Shown here: one piece after another, positions 26,806 to 37,425 of the stretch | Numbering within the stretch: the first letter of the stretch is position 1 | Layout of the letters: each line of letters opens with the position of its first letter | Assembly (NCBI GenBank): GCA_903861005.1 | Contig: CAIOSP010000085.1 | Location: forward strand, 1 to 64,000 | Source of the DNA: an uncultured Pseudomonadota bacterium | Lineage (GTDB): Bacteria > Myxococcota_A > UBA796 > GCA-2862545 | DNA: 64,000 nucleotides | Direction of reading: 5' to 3' | Notes under the pieces: generated by a model | Seen by the model: only the letters and a program-made list of their open reading frames with translations | Databases searched by the model: none | What the model was told of the DNA's origin: nothing | Program-made: the position numbers and the translations under genes

Positions 26806-28017
26806 TCAGGTCCAGCCTTCCAGGCTCTGGTACATGGCGCGGCACAGCGCGACGCAGCGCGGCGATCGGACGTGGTGGTCCATGCGGTTCATGACGTAGG
26901 ACATACCCAGTTTGTGGGTGGGGTCCGCGAAGCCGACCGACCCGCCCGCGCCGGTGTGCCCAAAGGACGCCTCGTGCGGCGAGATCAAGTGCGCCTCGTC
27001 CTTGGTGAAGCCCTGGCTGAAGCCCAGCGGCTTGCAGAGCACGCGGTCGTGGTTGGACCAGCTCTGCTTGCGGGCGACGCGGCCAATCGCGGCCTCGCTC
27101 ACCAAGCGGGTGCCGTCCAGCTCACCGCCGCGGCCGAGCGCGCCGTACACACGCGCCAAGCCGTCCGCGGTGGCGACCGCGTTCATCCAGGGCAGCTCCA
27201 TCGCGCGGACCGCGGGCTCGTTGAGGCGGTTCATACCTGGCTTGCCGTGCAGCGGGTTGGTGAAGGCGCGGCGCGGCGCGCTGCCCTTCCCGAACAGCAC
27301 GGCCCGGTACATCTCGCCCTCGACGCCCATGCCGCTCGCGACCAGCGGCAGCATCTTGAACAGGACCCCGTCGCGCGTCACCGGGTAGAGCGTGGCCACG
27401 CGCGCGTTCTGGTCGAGCGGCAGGCCCAGGTGCACGTCGGCCTTCAGCGGCGTGAACACCTCGCGCCGCAAGAACGTGCCCAGCGACTCGCCCGCGACGC
27501 GCTGGAACAGCGGCTGGGCGTACATGCCAAACGCGGTGGCGCCGTAGCCTTGGTCCGTGCCCGGCTCCCACAGCGGCACCTGCTTGACGATCACCGACTC
27601 GACCTTGGCCGGGTCGTTGAAGTCCTCGAGCTTGAGCTTCTCGTCGACCGCGCACAGGCCCGCGCGGTGGTTGAGCAGCGTGCGCACCGTGATGTCGGCC
27701 TTTCCATCCCGGCCGAACTCGGGCCAGTAGTGGGCGACCTTCTTGTCCATGTCGATCAGGCCGCGGTCTTCGAGCATGAGGAACGCGGTGGCGACCATGC
27801 CCTTGGTCGTGGAGAAGACGACGCCGGGGGTGTCCTGGCCCCAGGCCCGGCCGGTGGTGGTGTCGGCCTTGCCGGCCCACAGGTCGACCACCTTGCGACC
27901 GTCCACGTAGGCGGCGACGCTCGCGCCGATCTCCCCGCGGAGCTCGAAGTTCTCGCGGAACGCGTCCCGGACAGGCTCAAAGCCAGGTGCCACCGTGCCG
28001 TGGATCTCGATCGACAT
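26806..28017 (-). CDS. Beta-lactamase-fold serine hydrolase (class C / esterase VIII-like)
   Basis: 403 residues, no signal peptide. The SxxK catalytic motif is FSTTKGMVAT, followed by a Tyr-containing GYGATAFGMY (YxN equivalent) and a HTGAGG motif near the C-terminus in place of KTG. This pattern is that of EstB-like family VIII esterases and related penicillin-binding fold hydrolases rather than true beta-lactamases. It is probably cytosolic. The start at 28017 has GAGG five bases upstream. It is divergent from the alpha/beta hydrolase. Confidence 0.85.
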   Translation of the reverse strand: MSIEIHGTVAPGFEPVRDAFRENFELRGEIGASVAAYVDGRKVVDLWAGKADTTTGRAWGQDTPGVVFSTTKGMVATAFLMLEDRGLIDMDKKVAHYWPEFGRDGKADITVRTLLNHRAGLCAVDEKLKLEDFNDPAKVESVIVKQVPLWEPGTDQGYGATAFGMYAQPLFQRVAGESLGTFLRREVFTPLKADVHLGLPLDQNARVATLYPVTRDGVLFKMLPLVASGMGVEGEMYRAVLFGKGSAPRRAFTNPLHGKPGMNRLNEPAVRAMELPWMNAVATADGLARVYGALGRGGELDGTRLVSEAAIGRVARKQSWSNHDRVLCKPLGFSQGFTKDEAHLISPHEASFGHTGAGGSVGFADPTHKLGMSYVMNRMDHHVRSPRCVALCRAMYQSLEGWT

Positions 28018-28072
28018 GCCGACCTCAACAGGGCGCGTCCGTTATCCTGGCGCGGAGGCGAACGGGGGGACC

Positions 28073-28852
28073 GTGGTGCGGGGCTGGGTCTGGCTCAAGG
28101 GGATGAAGCAGGACGCGCGTCACTGGCGCGGGCTCCCGGCCCAGTTTGCGGCGCGGACCGGCGCCCGCGTGGTGGCGCTCGATCCGCCGGGCGTGGGCTC
28201 GCAGGCCGACCGTCCGGCCCCGCGCTCGGTCCGCGCGATGACCGACGACCTGCGCGCCCGCTGGCTCGCCGAGCGCGGTGACGACGGCCCTTGGGGCATG
28301 GTTGGGCTGTCGCTGGGCGGCATGGTCACGCTCGACTGGGCGGCTCGCTACCCCGACGACTTCGCGGTGGTGGTGCTTGGGAACACCAGCGCGGGCGGGG
28401 TTTCTCCGCCGTGGCACCGCATGCGGCCGCGCGCCCTGGCCCACCTCGTCCGTTCGTCGCGAGGCGGGGACGGCGTCGTGCGGGAGCGGGCCTTCCTGGA
28501 GGTCGTGTCCTCCCGAGATGACATCGCCCACGCGCACCACGCGTCGATCGAGCACGCGGCCTGGCAGGCTGAGATCCCCGCGACGCCGCGGACGATGGTG
28601 TCGCAGCTGCTGGCGGGCGCCACGTTCCGGGCGCCTCCCTCGGTCCGTGCGCCGGTCCACGTGATCGTGGGCGAGGCGGACCGCTTGGTGGATCCGCGGT
28701 GCGGTCGGACGCTCGCGGCGCGCCTCGGCGCGGAGCTCCACAGCATCCCCGGCGCCGGCCACGATCTCTCGCTCGATGTGCCGGACGCGCTGTTGGACGT
28801 GCTGACGGACGTGGATCGCAAATTCGTGACTGCACGTTCGCCCGGTTTGTGA
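28073..28852 (+). CDS. Alpha/beta hydrolase
   Basis: 259 residues from GTG at 28073 (or the adjacent GTG at 28076), with a GGGGGA run just upstream; the frame is open further 5' but that overlaps the divergent gene. The nucleophile elbow is GLSLGG, and there is a late VIVGEADRLVDPR segment with the acid and GAGHDLSLDVP with the catalytic His. This order (Ser, Asp, His) and fold fit the alpha/beta hydrolase superfamily (esterase, thioesterase or lipase). Substrate unknown. Confidence 0.85.
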   Translation: MVRGWVWLKGMKQDARHWRGLPAQFAARTGARVVALDPPGVGSQADRPAPRSVRAMTDDLRARWLAERGDDGPWGMVGLSLGGMVTLDWAARYPDDFAVVVLGNTSAGGVSPPWHRMRPRALAHLVRSSRGGDGVVRERAFLEVVSSRDDIAHAHHASIEHAAWQAEIPATPRTMVSQLLAGATFRAPPSVRAPVHVIVGEADRLVDPRCGRTLAARLGAELHSIPGAGHDLSLDVPDALLDVLTDVDRKFVTARSPGL

Positions 28853-28982
28853 CGATGATGGAACCAGGAGGTGTGGCCCCAGGTCGAAATGAAGGCCGGG
28901 CGTGAGTCCGACGTCAGATGGGTGTGCGAGCCAACCTGCAGTCCCCGCGGCCGCGCAGGGACCGAATCCTCGAGGAGGCGTC

Positions 28983-29426
28983 ATGTCCTGGAGATCGATG
29001 CTGATGGCGATCGCGGTGGTCGAGGCCGACCCGTGCTTTGGCGAAGACGGCGTGGCGACCGAGATCACGCCCGCCGACGCCGAGGCGATCCGCAGCGTGA
29101 TCCGCACCCAGATGGCGGCGTTTCGCTCCGGCAACGCGGAGCGCGCTTGGGCGTTGTCGTCCGACGGCATCCGCAAGGCCTTCCAGTCCGCCGACCGGCT
29201 GCTCAAGGTCGTGCGCGAGAAGTACGGTCCGCTCGCCTCTCCCAAGCAGGTTTTCTTCGGCGAGATCAGCATCACGCCCGAGGGCCTTGGGCAGATCATG
29301 CAGGTGATTGGGCAGGACGGCCGCACGCACCACGCGCTTTACATGGTGGAGCAGGACGAGGACGGTGTTTGGAAGGTGAACGGGTGCCTCCTTATCGCGC
29401 CGCGAGAGGTTGCATTGGCCGCCTAG
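28983..29426 (+). CDS. DUF4864 family protein
   Basis: 147 residues from ATG at 28983, preceded by GAGGAGG. The body matches DUF4864: AIRSVIRTQMAAFRSGNAERAWALSSDGIRKAF, then a YMVEQDEDGVWKVNGCLLI C-terminus. The fold is probably SnoaL/NTF2-like. The N-terminal MSWRSMLMAIAVVEA is weakly hydrophobic, so export is possible but not clear. Function unknown. Confidence 0.8.
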   Translation: MSWRSMLMAIAVVEADPCFGEDGVATEITPADAEAIRSVIRTQMAAFRSGNAERAWALSSDGIRKAFQSADRLLKVVREKYGPLASPKQVFFGEISITPEGLGQIMQVIGQDGRTHHALYMVEQDEDGVWKVNGCLLIAPREVALAA

Positions 29427-29487
29427 GACCACCTGTTTGTCCCACCCATCCAAATAGATGGCATGGCACGTGCAGTCTTTAGAAGTA

Positions 29488-29549
29488 CGACTTGCCGCGC
29501 GGGACCCACGGCATGGGTTCACGCGGCACGTCGTCGAGGGGGGGGGGGG
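29488..29549 (+). promoter_or_regulatory. Hairpin and G12 tract directly before the histidine kinase start
   Basis: A long imperfect stem (CGAC, GCCGCG and GGACCC at 29488-29507 pairing with GGGTTC, CGCGGC and GTCG at 29515-29533) is followed by TCGA and then 12 consecutive G (29538-29549). The G run ends five bases before the ATG at 29555, so it takes the place of the Shine-Dalgarno sequence. Such runs are prone to slipped-strand change in length. Confidence 0.55.
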
Positions 29550-29554
29550 ATCCC

Positions 29555-32338
29555 ATGCGCTCGTTTGCTCACCAACACGACGTGCTGTTCGAGACAATGC
29601 AACAGGGCGTGGTGTACCAGGACCGCGAAGGGCGCATCAAGAGCGTCAACCGCGCGGCCGAGGCGATCCTTGGTGTGCCTCGGGCCGAGCTGGTCCAGCG
29701 CACCGCGTCCGAGGTCGCGTCTGGCTCGATCCGCGAGGACGGCGCCCCCGTGGTCGTGGGGGACTTCCCGGCGACCGTCGCGCTGCGCACCGGCGTGGCC
29801 ACGTCGCATGTGACGATAGGCTACCCGTCGCCGGACGGTCGTGGCGTGCGCTGGCTCTCGATCTGCGCGGTGCCGCTCTTTGACGAAGGGGACGAGCGGG
29901 CGCACGGCGTGTACTCGATGTTCGAGGATGTCACGGAGCGACGGGAGGTCGAGCTGCGGCGCGCAGAGCAAGCCGCCGCGACGGCCCGGTTCGCTGCGAT
30001 CGCTCAGGCCGTCCCGGGCGTGATCATCTCGACCTCGCCGGACGAAGATGGCGTCACCCGAGCGGAGTTCGCGACAGACGCGATCATGGACGTCATGGGC
30101 ATACCCTTCGAGGCGTTCACGGAGAGTCTGGAGGCTGGCATTGTCAGGGTCGATGATCGCGACCGGCTGCGATTGTTGGCGTCGATCGTGGACGCTCGGG
30201 TGCACTCGACGGACTGGCATGAGGAGTTCCGGTACGACCACCCGACGAAGGGCATGCGCTGCATTGAGGGGTGGATGCGAGCCGTGCAGGAATTGGATGG
30301 ACCCCGCTGGCACGGATTTCTGATGGACGTGACGGAGCGGCATACGGCGGAGGCCGCGCTCCGCGACGAGAAGACCAAGTACAAGGCCCTGTTCGAGGCG
30401 ATGAACGACGCCGTCTACATCACCAACACGGACGGGACGATCGTCGACGCCAACCCTGCCGCCTGCAGGATGCACGGCATGACCTTGGAAGAGCTCTGCG
30501 CCCGTGGCCGCGACGGCCTGATGGTGCGGGACGCGGCCCTCCAGGCGGTCCTCGCCGAGCGGACACGCACGGGTTCGGCGGTGGGTGAGGTCGCGATGGT
30601 CCACAAGGACGGGACCGTGTTCCCCGCGGAGCTCTACGGGACCGTCCTCGGGCCGATGCCCGGCGGCTGGAACGGCATCGTGCTGGCGCGCGACATCACC
30701 CACCGCAAACACGCCGAGGCTGAGAGGCGGCGCGCGGACGCGGCGGAGCTCGCTCGCTCGGAGGTCGAGCGCATCGCGGTCGAGCTTCGTGAGGCGCAGC
30801 GCATCGCCGGCGTCGGGAGCTTCGCGGGGGAGATCAGCACAGGCAACGGCTTCTGGTCCGAGGAGATGTTCCGGATCATGGGGCGTGATCCGGCGTCGGG
30901 CGTACCCAACCTGGCGGACGCGGCGCAGTTCGCGCGTGCGGACGTGCACGAGCGCGTGATGGCGCAGATGAATCGGCTGCTGCAGACGGGCGAGCCGCTG
31001 GTCACCGAGTTCGAGCTCTCGCCGCCGGACGGCGTGCATCGTCAGGTCGTGATGCGCATGGAGGCGACACGCAACGCAGAAGGTACGATCGACGGCGTGC
31101 GCGGTACCTATCAGGACGTCACCGAGCAGCGCGCGCTGGAGGAGCAGCTCTCGAAGAGCCAGCGCCTGGACGCGGTCGGCGCCCTCGCCGCAGGCGTCGC
31201 GCACGACTTCAACAACCTGCTCGGCATCATCGTCGGGTACGCGCAGTGCGCGCAGGCCGACCTCCCCGAGGACAGCCCTACTCGCGAGGATCTGGCGGAG
31301 GTCGTGGCCGCGGGCCTGCGCGGCGCGTCGCTCACGCGTCGGTTGCTCACCTTCGCCAGCCGTGAGAACGTGCAGCCCGTGCTGCATCAGCCCGGGGACG
31401 TGATCCGGGACATGGGCAACATGCTCGGACGGCTGATCTCGGAGGACATCAGCCTCACGTTCTCCATCGAGTCGAGCGCAGGCGCTGTGTTCGCTGACCC
31501 AGGCCAGATCGAGCAGGTCCTGATGAACTTGGTGATCAACGCCCGCGACGCGATGCCCAAGGGGGGAGCGCTGTCGGTGGCGGTGCAGGACGCTGAGGTC
31601 GGCGAAGGCCGCGCGCCGATCGGCGTCGTGCCCGGCTCGTTCGTGGAGATCTCGGTCACCGACACCGGCGTCGGAATGGACGAGGCGACCAAGGCGCACA
31701 TGTTCGACGCCTTCTTCACCACGAAGGCCTCTGGGAGGGGCACGGGGCTGGGCCTGTCGACGGTGCAGCGCATCGTGCGGCAGTGCGGTGGGTACCTGCA
31801 GGTGGACACGCGCGTGGGCGAGGGGACGCGTGTCGCGTTCTTGCTGCCGCGGCTCTCTGCGTCGTCTTCGGCTGACGCGACGGCGCAGGCCGCGTTGGGT
31901 CGAGGCATCGGTGGCGCGGGGACCGTGCTCTTGGTCGAGGACGATCCCGCGCTGCGCAGCTTCGCGGAGCGCGCGCTCGCTCGCGGCGGGTTCCGTGTGC
32001 TCGCGGCGGCCGACGGCGACGAGGCGCTGCGCATCGTGAACGGAGGGGCCAAGGTCGACGTGCTGCTGACCGACGTGCTGATGCCTGGCATGGGTGGCGT
32101 CGAGGTGTACCACGCGGTGCGCGACCTCGTGCCCGACGTGCCGGTGTTGTTCATGTCTGGCTACGTCGGCGACAACCAGGCGCGACACGAGATGCTGTCC
32201 GACCCGCGCCACTTCCTGGCCAAGCCCTTCGCCGCCGAGGACCTGGTCGCCAAGGTCGGTCAGGTGCTGCACCATGGCGAGAACGGGATGTTGCCGACGC
32301 CGCTCGTCGCCCAGAAAGCAACGCGGGCGCCCGGATGA
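29555..32338 (+). CDS. PAS-domain hybrid sensor histidine kinase with receiver domain
   Basis: 927 residues from ATG at 29555; the frame is open to a TTG at 29492 but that crosses the hairpin and G tract. No transmembrane segment, so it senses in the cytoplasm. Four PAS-like segments start near residues 2, 150, 270 (LFEAMNDAVYITNTDGTIVDANPAA) and 410. A HisKA segment (GVAHDFNNLLGIIVGYAQ, phospho-acceptor H550) and an HATPase domain follow (NLVINARDAMPKGG, DTGVGM, GRGTGLGLS). A C-terminal receiver has LLVEDD, LLTDVLMPGMGG (phospho-acceptor D840) and FLAKPF. No separate response regulator lies nearby. Confidence 0.92.
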   Translation: MRSFAHQHDVLFETMQQGVVYQDREGRIKSVNRAAEAILGVPRAELVQRTASEVASGSIREDGAPVVVGDFPATVALRTGVATSHVTIGYPSPDGRGVRWLSICAVPLFDEGDERAHGVYSMFEDVTERREVELRRAEQAAATARFAAIAQAVPGVIISTSPDEDGVTRAEFATDAIMDVMGIPFEAFTESLEAGIVRVDDRDRLRLLASIVDARVHSTDWHEEFRYDHPTKGMRCIEGWMRAVQELDGPRWHGFLMDVTERHTAEAALRDEKTKYKALFEAMNDAVYITNTDGTIVDANPAACRMHGMTLEELCARGRDGLMVRDAALQAVLAERTRTGSAVGEVAMVHKDGTVFPAELYGTVLGPMPGGWNGIVLARDITHRKHAEAERRRADAAELARSEVERIAVELREAQRIAGVGSFAGEISTGNGFWSEEMFRIMGRDPASGVPNLADAAQFARADVHERVMAQMNRLLQTGEPLVTEFELSPPDGVHRQVVMRMEATRNAEGTIDGVRGTYQDVTEQRALEEQLSKSQRLDAVGALAAGVAHDFNNLLGIIVGYAQCAQADLPEDSPTREDLAEVVAAGLRGASLTRRLLTFASRENVQPVLHQPGDVIRDMGNMLGRLISEDISLTFSIESSAGAVFADPGQIEQVLMNLVINARDAMPKGGALSVAVQDAEVGEGRAPIGVVPGSFVEISVTDTGVGMDEATKAHMFDAFFTTKASGRGTGLGLSTVQRIVRQCGGYLQVDTRVGEGTRVAFLLPRLSASSSADATAQAALGRGIGGAGTVLLVEDDPALRSFAERALARGGFRVLAAADGDEALRIVNGGAKVDVLLTDVLMPGMGGVEVYHAVRDLVPDVPVLFMSGYVGDNQARHEMLSDPRHFLAKPFAAEDLVAKVGQVLHHGENGMLPTPLVAQKATRAPG

Positions 32339-32352
32339 ACCGGACGCCCGCG
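32322..32352. terminator. Bidirectional hairpin between convergent kinase and ahcY genes
   Basis: CGCGGGCGCCCGG (32322-32334) pairs with CCGGACGCCCGCG (32340-32352) with one mismatch around loop ATGAA. The loop contains the kinase stop codon. There is no T tract. The position between convergent genes supports a terminator acting both ways. Confidence 0.6.
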
Positions 32353-32384
32353 CGTCTGCACCGCGCCCCGAAGGGCGAGGAGAC

Positions 32385-33950
<1,566 letters not shown>

Positions 33951-33970
33951 AGGGGTGTCCTTGGGTTGGT

Positions 33971-33998
33971 CCATCCGTCTATCCGGTTATACGGATGG
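33971..33998. promoter_or_regulatory. Candidate operator between ahcY and the ArsR-methyltransferase gene
   Basis: CCATCCGT (33971-33978) and ACGGATGG (33991-33998) form a perfect 8-bp inverted repeat around 12 bases (CTATCCGGTTAT), which contain a further ATCCG. It is centred about 35 bp from the ahcY start and 65 bp from the regulator start. ArsR-type dimers bind palindromes like this, and its position would allow control of both genes. Confidence 0.55.
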
Positions 33999-34049
33999 AG
34001 GTCAAGCTCGTAGCCCGGACCTTGGGCCGCGGGGAAGGGGTGGACGGAC

Positions 34050-34973
34050 ATGTCGACAATCTACGACCGCCTGGGGACGCTCGGCGCCCCAGCCCGGGTC
34101 CGCGTGCTGCGCCTGCTGGAGCTGGAGGAGCTTGCCGTGGGCGAGCTCGCCAAGGTGGTGCAGATGCCGCAGTCCACGGTCAGCCGGCATCTCAAGGATC
34201 TGCTCGACCACGACTGGGTGGTCCGCCGCCGCGAGGGCACGGCCGCCCGGTTCGCGATGTCCGACACGCTCGACGCCGAGGCGCGCGGCCTGTGGGAGCT
34301 GGTGAAGGCGGCCACGGACGACGACCACGCCGACGACGGCCTGCGCCTGGCCAGCGTGCTCGCCGCGCGCGAGGTCGACAGTCGAACCTTCTTCGGCCGG
34401 GTGGGCGGGTCCTGGACCGACCTGCGCCGCGAGCTGTTCGGCGCGTCCTTCCTGCTGCCCGGCTTGCTGGCCGCGCTGTCGCCCGACGAGGTGATCGCGG
34501 ACCTGGGCTGCGGTGCCGGCGACGTCACCGCGTTGCTCGCCCCCAACGTGCGCAAGGTGATCGCGGTCGACCGTGAGCCGCTGATGATCGCCGCCGCGCG
34601 AGCGCGACTGGGTGACGCGGCCAACGTGGACCTGCGCGAGGGCCCGCTGGAGGCGCCGCCGCTGGCCGCGTCTGAGGTCGACGTCGCCCTGCTGATGCTG
34701 GTGCTGCACCACGTCGTGGACCCGGGTGCGGTGCTGCGCTCACTCGCCCCCGCGATGACCGCGCGCGGCCGCGTGGTGATCCTGGACATGGTCGCGCACG
34801 ATCGCGACGAGTACCGTCGCTCCATGGGGCACCGTCACCTGGGCTTCTCGCGCGACGACCTGGCGCGCTTCGCCGAAGGGTCGGGGCTGGCGGTGGCGCG
34901 CTACGACGTGCTCGCGCCCGATCCTGAGGGCACGGGGCCGGCGCTGTTCGTCGCGGTGCTGCGGGCAGGGTGA
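34050..34973 (+). CDS. ArsR-family regulator fused to a SAM-dependent methyltransferase domain (SahR-like)
   Basis: 307 residues. Residues 1-90 are a winged helix of the ArsR type (PARVRVLRLLELEELAVGEL, then MPQSTVSRHLKDLLDHDWV as recognition helix and RREGTAARF as wing). Residues about 115-307 are a class I methyltransferase with the SAM motif D151-LGCGAG-D158 and LMLVLHHV. Two-domain ArsR-methyltransferase proteins next to ahcY are known as SahR-type regulators that sense SAH; whether the domain still methylates is unknown. Its divergence from ahcY across an inverted repeat supports that role. Confidence 0.85.
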   Translation: MSTIYDRLGTLGAPARVRVLRLLELEELAVGELAKVVQMPQSTVSRHLKDLLDHDWVVRRREGTAARFAMSDTLDAEARGLWELVKAATDDDHADDGLRLASVLAAREVDSRTFFGRVGGSWTDLRRELFGASFLLPGLLAALSPDEVIADLGCGAGDVTALLAPNVRKVIAVDREPLMIAAARARLGDAANVDLREGPLEAPPLAASEVDVALLMLVLHHVVDPGAVLRSLAPAMTARGRVVILDMVAHDRDEYRRSMGHRHLGFSRDDLARFAEGSGLAVARYDVLAPDPEGTGPALFVAVLRAG

Positions 34974-34986
34974 CCGCGGGGCGGCG

Positions 34987-35409
34987 CTACCAGCTGCCGA
35001 TGTTCGGCGCGGACAGCCACGGCTCCGCAGGCGGCAGCGCGCTGCCCTTCTGGAGCAGCTCGACGGAGATCGCGTCCGGCGACCGCACAAAGGCCATGCG
35101 CCCGTCGCGCGGCGGGCGCGCGATGGTGACGCCGTTCGCCGCCAGGTGCGCGCACAGCGCGTAGATGTCGTCGGTCTCGAACGCGAGGTGCCCGAAGTTC
35201 CGGCCGCCGGTGTAGGCGTCGGGCTGGTCCCAGTTCCAGGTCAGCTCGATCTCGGCGGTGTCACCGGGGGCGCCGGTGCTGAAGAAGACCAGGCTGAAGT
35301 GCCCCGACTCGTAGTCGCTGCGACGGACCTGTCGCAGGCCGAGCAGCGCAAAGAAGCGCACCGCGGCGGGCAGGTCGAACACGCGGATCATGGCGTGGAG
35401 GAAGCGCAT
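34987..35409 (-). CDS. gloA: Lactoylglutathione lyase (glyoxalase I)
   Basis: 140 residues from ATG at 35409; a longer open frame upstream is antisense-like noise overlapping the ABC-F gene. It starts [13 protein letters not shown] and contains [37 protein letters not shown] and DAISVELLQ, matching GloA closely. The four metal ligands are present at expected places: H5, E55, H74 and E117. The enzyme isomerises the methylglyoxal-glutathione adduct to S-lactoylglutathione. It ends 13 bp from the convergent regulator gene. Confidence 0.92.
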   Translation of the reverse strand: MRFLHAMIRVFDLPAAVRFFALLGLRQVRRSDYESGHFSLVFFSTGAPGDTAEIELTWNWDQPDAYTGGRNFGHLAFETDDIYALCAHLAANGVTIARPPRDGRMAFVRSPDAISVELLQKGSALPPAEPWLSAPNIGSW

Positions 35410-35449
35410 CGTGGGTCTCCGTGGGGCGGCGTCTTGAACGCGACGTCGA

Positions 35450-37360
35450 TCAGGCCCGCTCGCCGAGCTCGGCCCAGCGCGCCCACATCGCCTCGATCTG
35501 GCCGGGCAGCGCGTCGAGGTGCTTCTGCAGCGCGGGCATGTCGAGCTTGGGGTCCTTGTAGCTGGCCGGGTCCGCGACGCGCGCGGTGAGGGCGGCCTGC
35601 TCCGTCTCGAGCTTGTCGATCCGGTCGGGCAGCTCCTCAAACTCCTTGCGCTCCTTGAACGACAGCGCCTTGCCCGTGCGCGCGGCGGGCGCGGGCGCCG
35701 GCGCGGCGGCGGGTGCGGCGGCCTTGGGCGCGGGCGCGGGCGCTGCGGCGGCGCGTGCGACGGACGAGATGGCCTTGGCGGCGCTGGAGCGCTCGGACTC
35801 CTTGCGGGCCATGGCGTTGAGGTACTGCTGGCGGGACGCGTAGCGCACCACCTTGCCGTCTCCTTCGAACGCGAGGACGCCGGTGCAGACGCGATCGAGG
35901 AAGGCGCGATCATGGGTGACGATGATCGCGCAGCCGTCGTACGACATCAGCGCCTCTTCGAGCACGCACAGCGTCTGCAGATCGAGATCGTTGGTGGGCT
36001 CGTCGAGCAGGAGCACGTTGCTCCCGTGTAGGAGCAGCCGCGCGAGCAGCAGTCGCGCGCGCTCGCCGCCGGACAGGTCTCCGACGCGACGCTCCAGGAA
36101 CTCGCGGGGGAACAGGAAGCGGTTGAGGAAGCTCGCCACGTGGACGTGGTTCTCGCCGACCTTCACCGTGTCGTTGCCGTCGCCCGCCGCCTCAAACAGC
36201 GTGAGCTTGGGGTCGAGCCCAGAGCGCGCCTGGTCGAGCACGCTGACCTTCACGCGTGGGCCGCGCAAGATCTGGCCCTTGTCGGGCTTCTCCTGGCCCA
36301 AGAGCAGCTTGAGCAGCGTGGTCTTGCCGACGCCGTTGGGGCCCAAGATCGCCAGGCGATCGCCGCCCACCAGCGACATCTCCAGGTTGTCGACGATCAC
36401 GCGCGAGCCGAACGTCTTGCGGACGCCGTGCGCTTCCAGGATGGTGCCGCCGTGCTTGTGGCCGGTGCGCAGGTCGAGCGCGATCGACGCGTTGCGCAGC
36501 AGCGGACGTGCGGCCTGCAGCGCCTCCAGGCGATCGAGTCGGGCCTTCTGCTTCACGCTGCGCGCGGCGGGGGAGCGCGACGCCCACTCGGCCTCGCGCG
36601 CGATCATCGACAGGCGCACGTCGTCCGCGCGCTCCAGCAGCATGCGACGCTCGGCGCGCTCCACCAGGTAGTCGGCATAGCTGCCGTCGTAGGACACACA
36701 CACGCCGTCCTCGACCTCGACGATGCGCGTGGCGACCGCCTCCAGCAGGTAGCGATCATGGGTGACGATCACGATGGCGCCTTGGAAGGCCATCAGCCAT
36801 CCCTGGAGCCACTCGATCGCCTCAGCGTCCAGATGGTTCGTGGGCTCGTCGAGCAGCAGCACGTCGGGCTGGTTGAGCAGCGCGCGCGCCAGCGCCACAC
36901 GACGCCGCTCGCCGCCCGACAGCTTGGCGATCAGGCTCTCGCGCGGGGGCGCGCCCACGCGGGACAGCATGGCCTCGACCGCGTGGCTCATGTCCCAGCC
37001 CGCGTCGTCGATGCGCTGCTGGAGCGCGTCGGAGGTGCGGGTGTCGCCGTCGGTGAGCGCCTGCTCCCAACGCTGCAGCAGGTCCGCGTGCCAGGCGATC
37101 GCCTCGTCCGCCGACTCACCGACCGTCACGCCCGGCAGAACCGGGTCCTGGTCGAGGATGGCGACCACGCCGCGCGCGGTCACCTCGCCGTGATCGTAGG
37201 CGACCTTGCCGCCCAAGATGCCCAGGAAGGTGGACTTGCCGCAGCCGTTGACGCCGACGATGCCGATGCGCTCGCCGGCCTCGACGGAGAGGTCGCACCC
37301 ACGCAGCAGCGGCCGCTGGGTCCACACCTTCTCGATGCCGGTGGCGCGGAGGATCTCCAT
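35450..37360 (-). CDS. uup: ABC-F family ATPase, Uup-like
   Basis: 636 residues with two ABC domains and no membrane segment. Domain 1: [36 protein letters not shown]. Domain 2: [36 protein letters not shown]. The linker has [12 protein letters not shown]. An Ala/Pro-rich spacer (residues about 530-565) leads to a C-terminal coiled coil ([19 protein letters not shown]), the Uup C-terminal domain. ABC-F proteins act on ribosomes; Uup also binds branched DNA and affects transposon excision. The subfamily is inferred from the C-terminal coiled coil. Confidence 0.9.
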   Translation of the reverse strand: MEILRATGIEKVWTQRPLLRGCDLSVEAGERIGIVGVNGCGKSTFLGILGGKVAYDHGEVTARGVVAILDQDPVLPGVTVGESADEAIAWHADLLQRWEQALTDGDTRTSDALQQRIDDAGWDMSHAVEAMLSRVGAPPRESLIAKLSGGERRRVALARALLNQPDVLLLDEPTNHLDAEAIEWLQGWLMAFQGAIVIVTHDRYLLEAVATRIVEVEDGVCVSYDGSYADYLVERAERRMLLERADDVRLSMIAREAEWASRSPAARSVKQKARLDRLEALQAARPLLRNASIALDLRTGHKHGGTILEAHGVRKTFGSRVIVDNLEMSLVGGDRLAILGPNGVGKTTLLKLLLGQEKPDKGQILRGPRVKVSVLDQARSGLDPKLTLFEAAGDGNDTVKVGENHVHVASFLNRFLFPREFLERRVGDLSGGERARLLLARLLLHGSNVLLLDEPTNDLDLQTLCVLEEALMSYDGCAIIVTHDRAFLDRVCTGVLAFEGDGKVVRYASRQQYLNAMARKESERSSAAKAISSVARAAAAPAPAPKAAAPAAAPAPAPAARTGKALSFKERKEFEELPDRIDKLETEQAALTARVADPASYKDPKLDMPALQKHLDALPGQIEAMWARWAELGERA

Positions 37361-37425
37361 GAACAGTCCGGGGCTAGGGGGCTTGGCCGCGCCACCTAGC
37401 CGGTCTGGGCCACTAAAGCGCGCCC

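Noticed and set aside
26806-28017. Antibiotic-resistance beta-lactamase
   Set aside because: No signal peptide, HTG in place of KTG, and overall likeness to cytosolic esterases make resistance unlikely.
29519-32275. Open frame of 918 codons antisense to the histidine kinase
   Set aside because: The plus strand has unbroken PAS, HisKA, ATPase and receiver motifs; the antisense product shows no family match.
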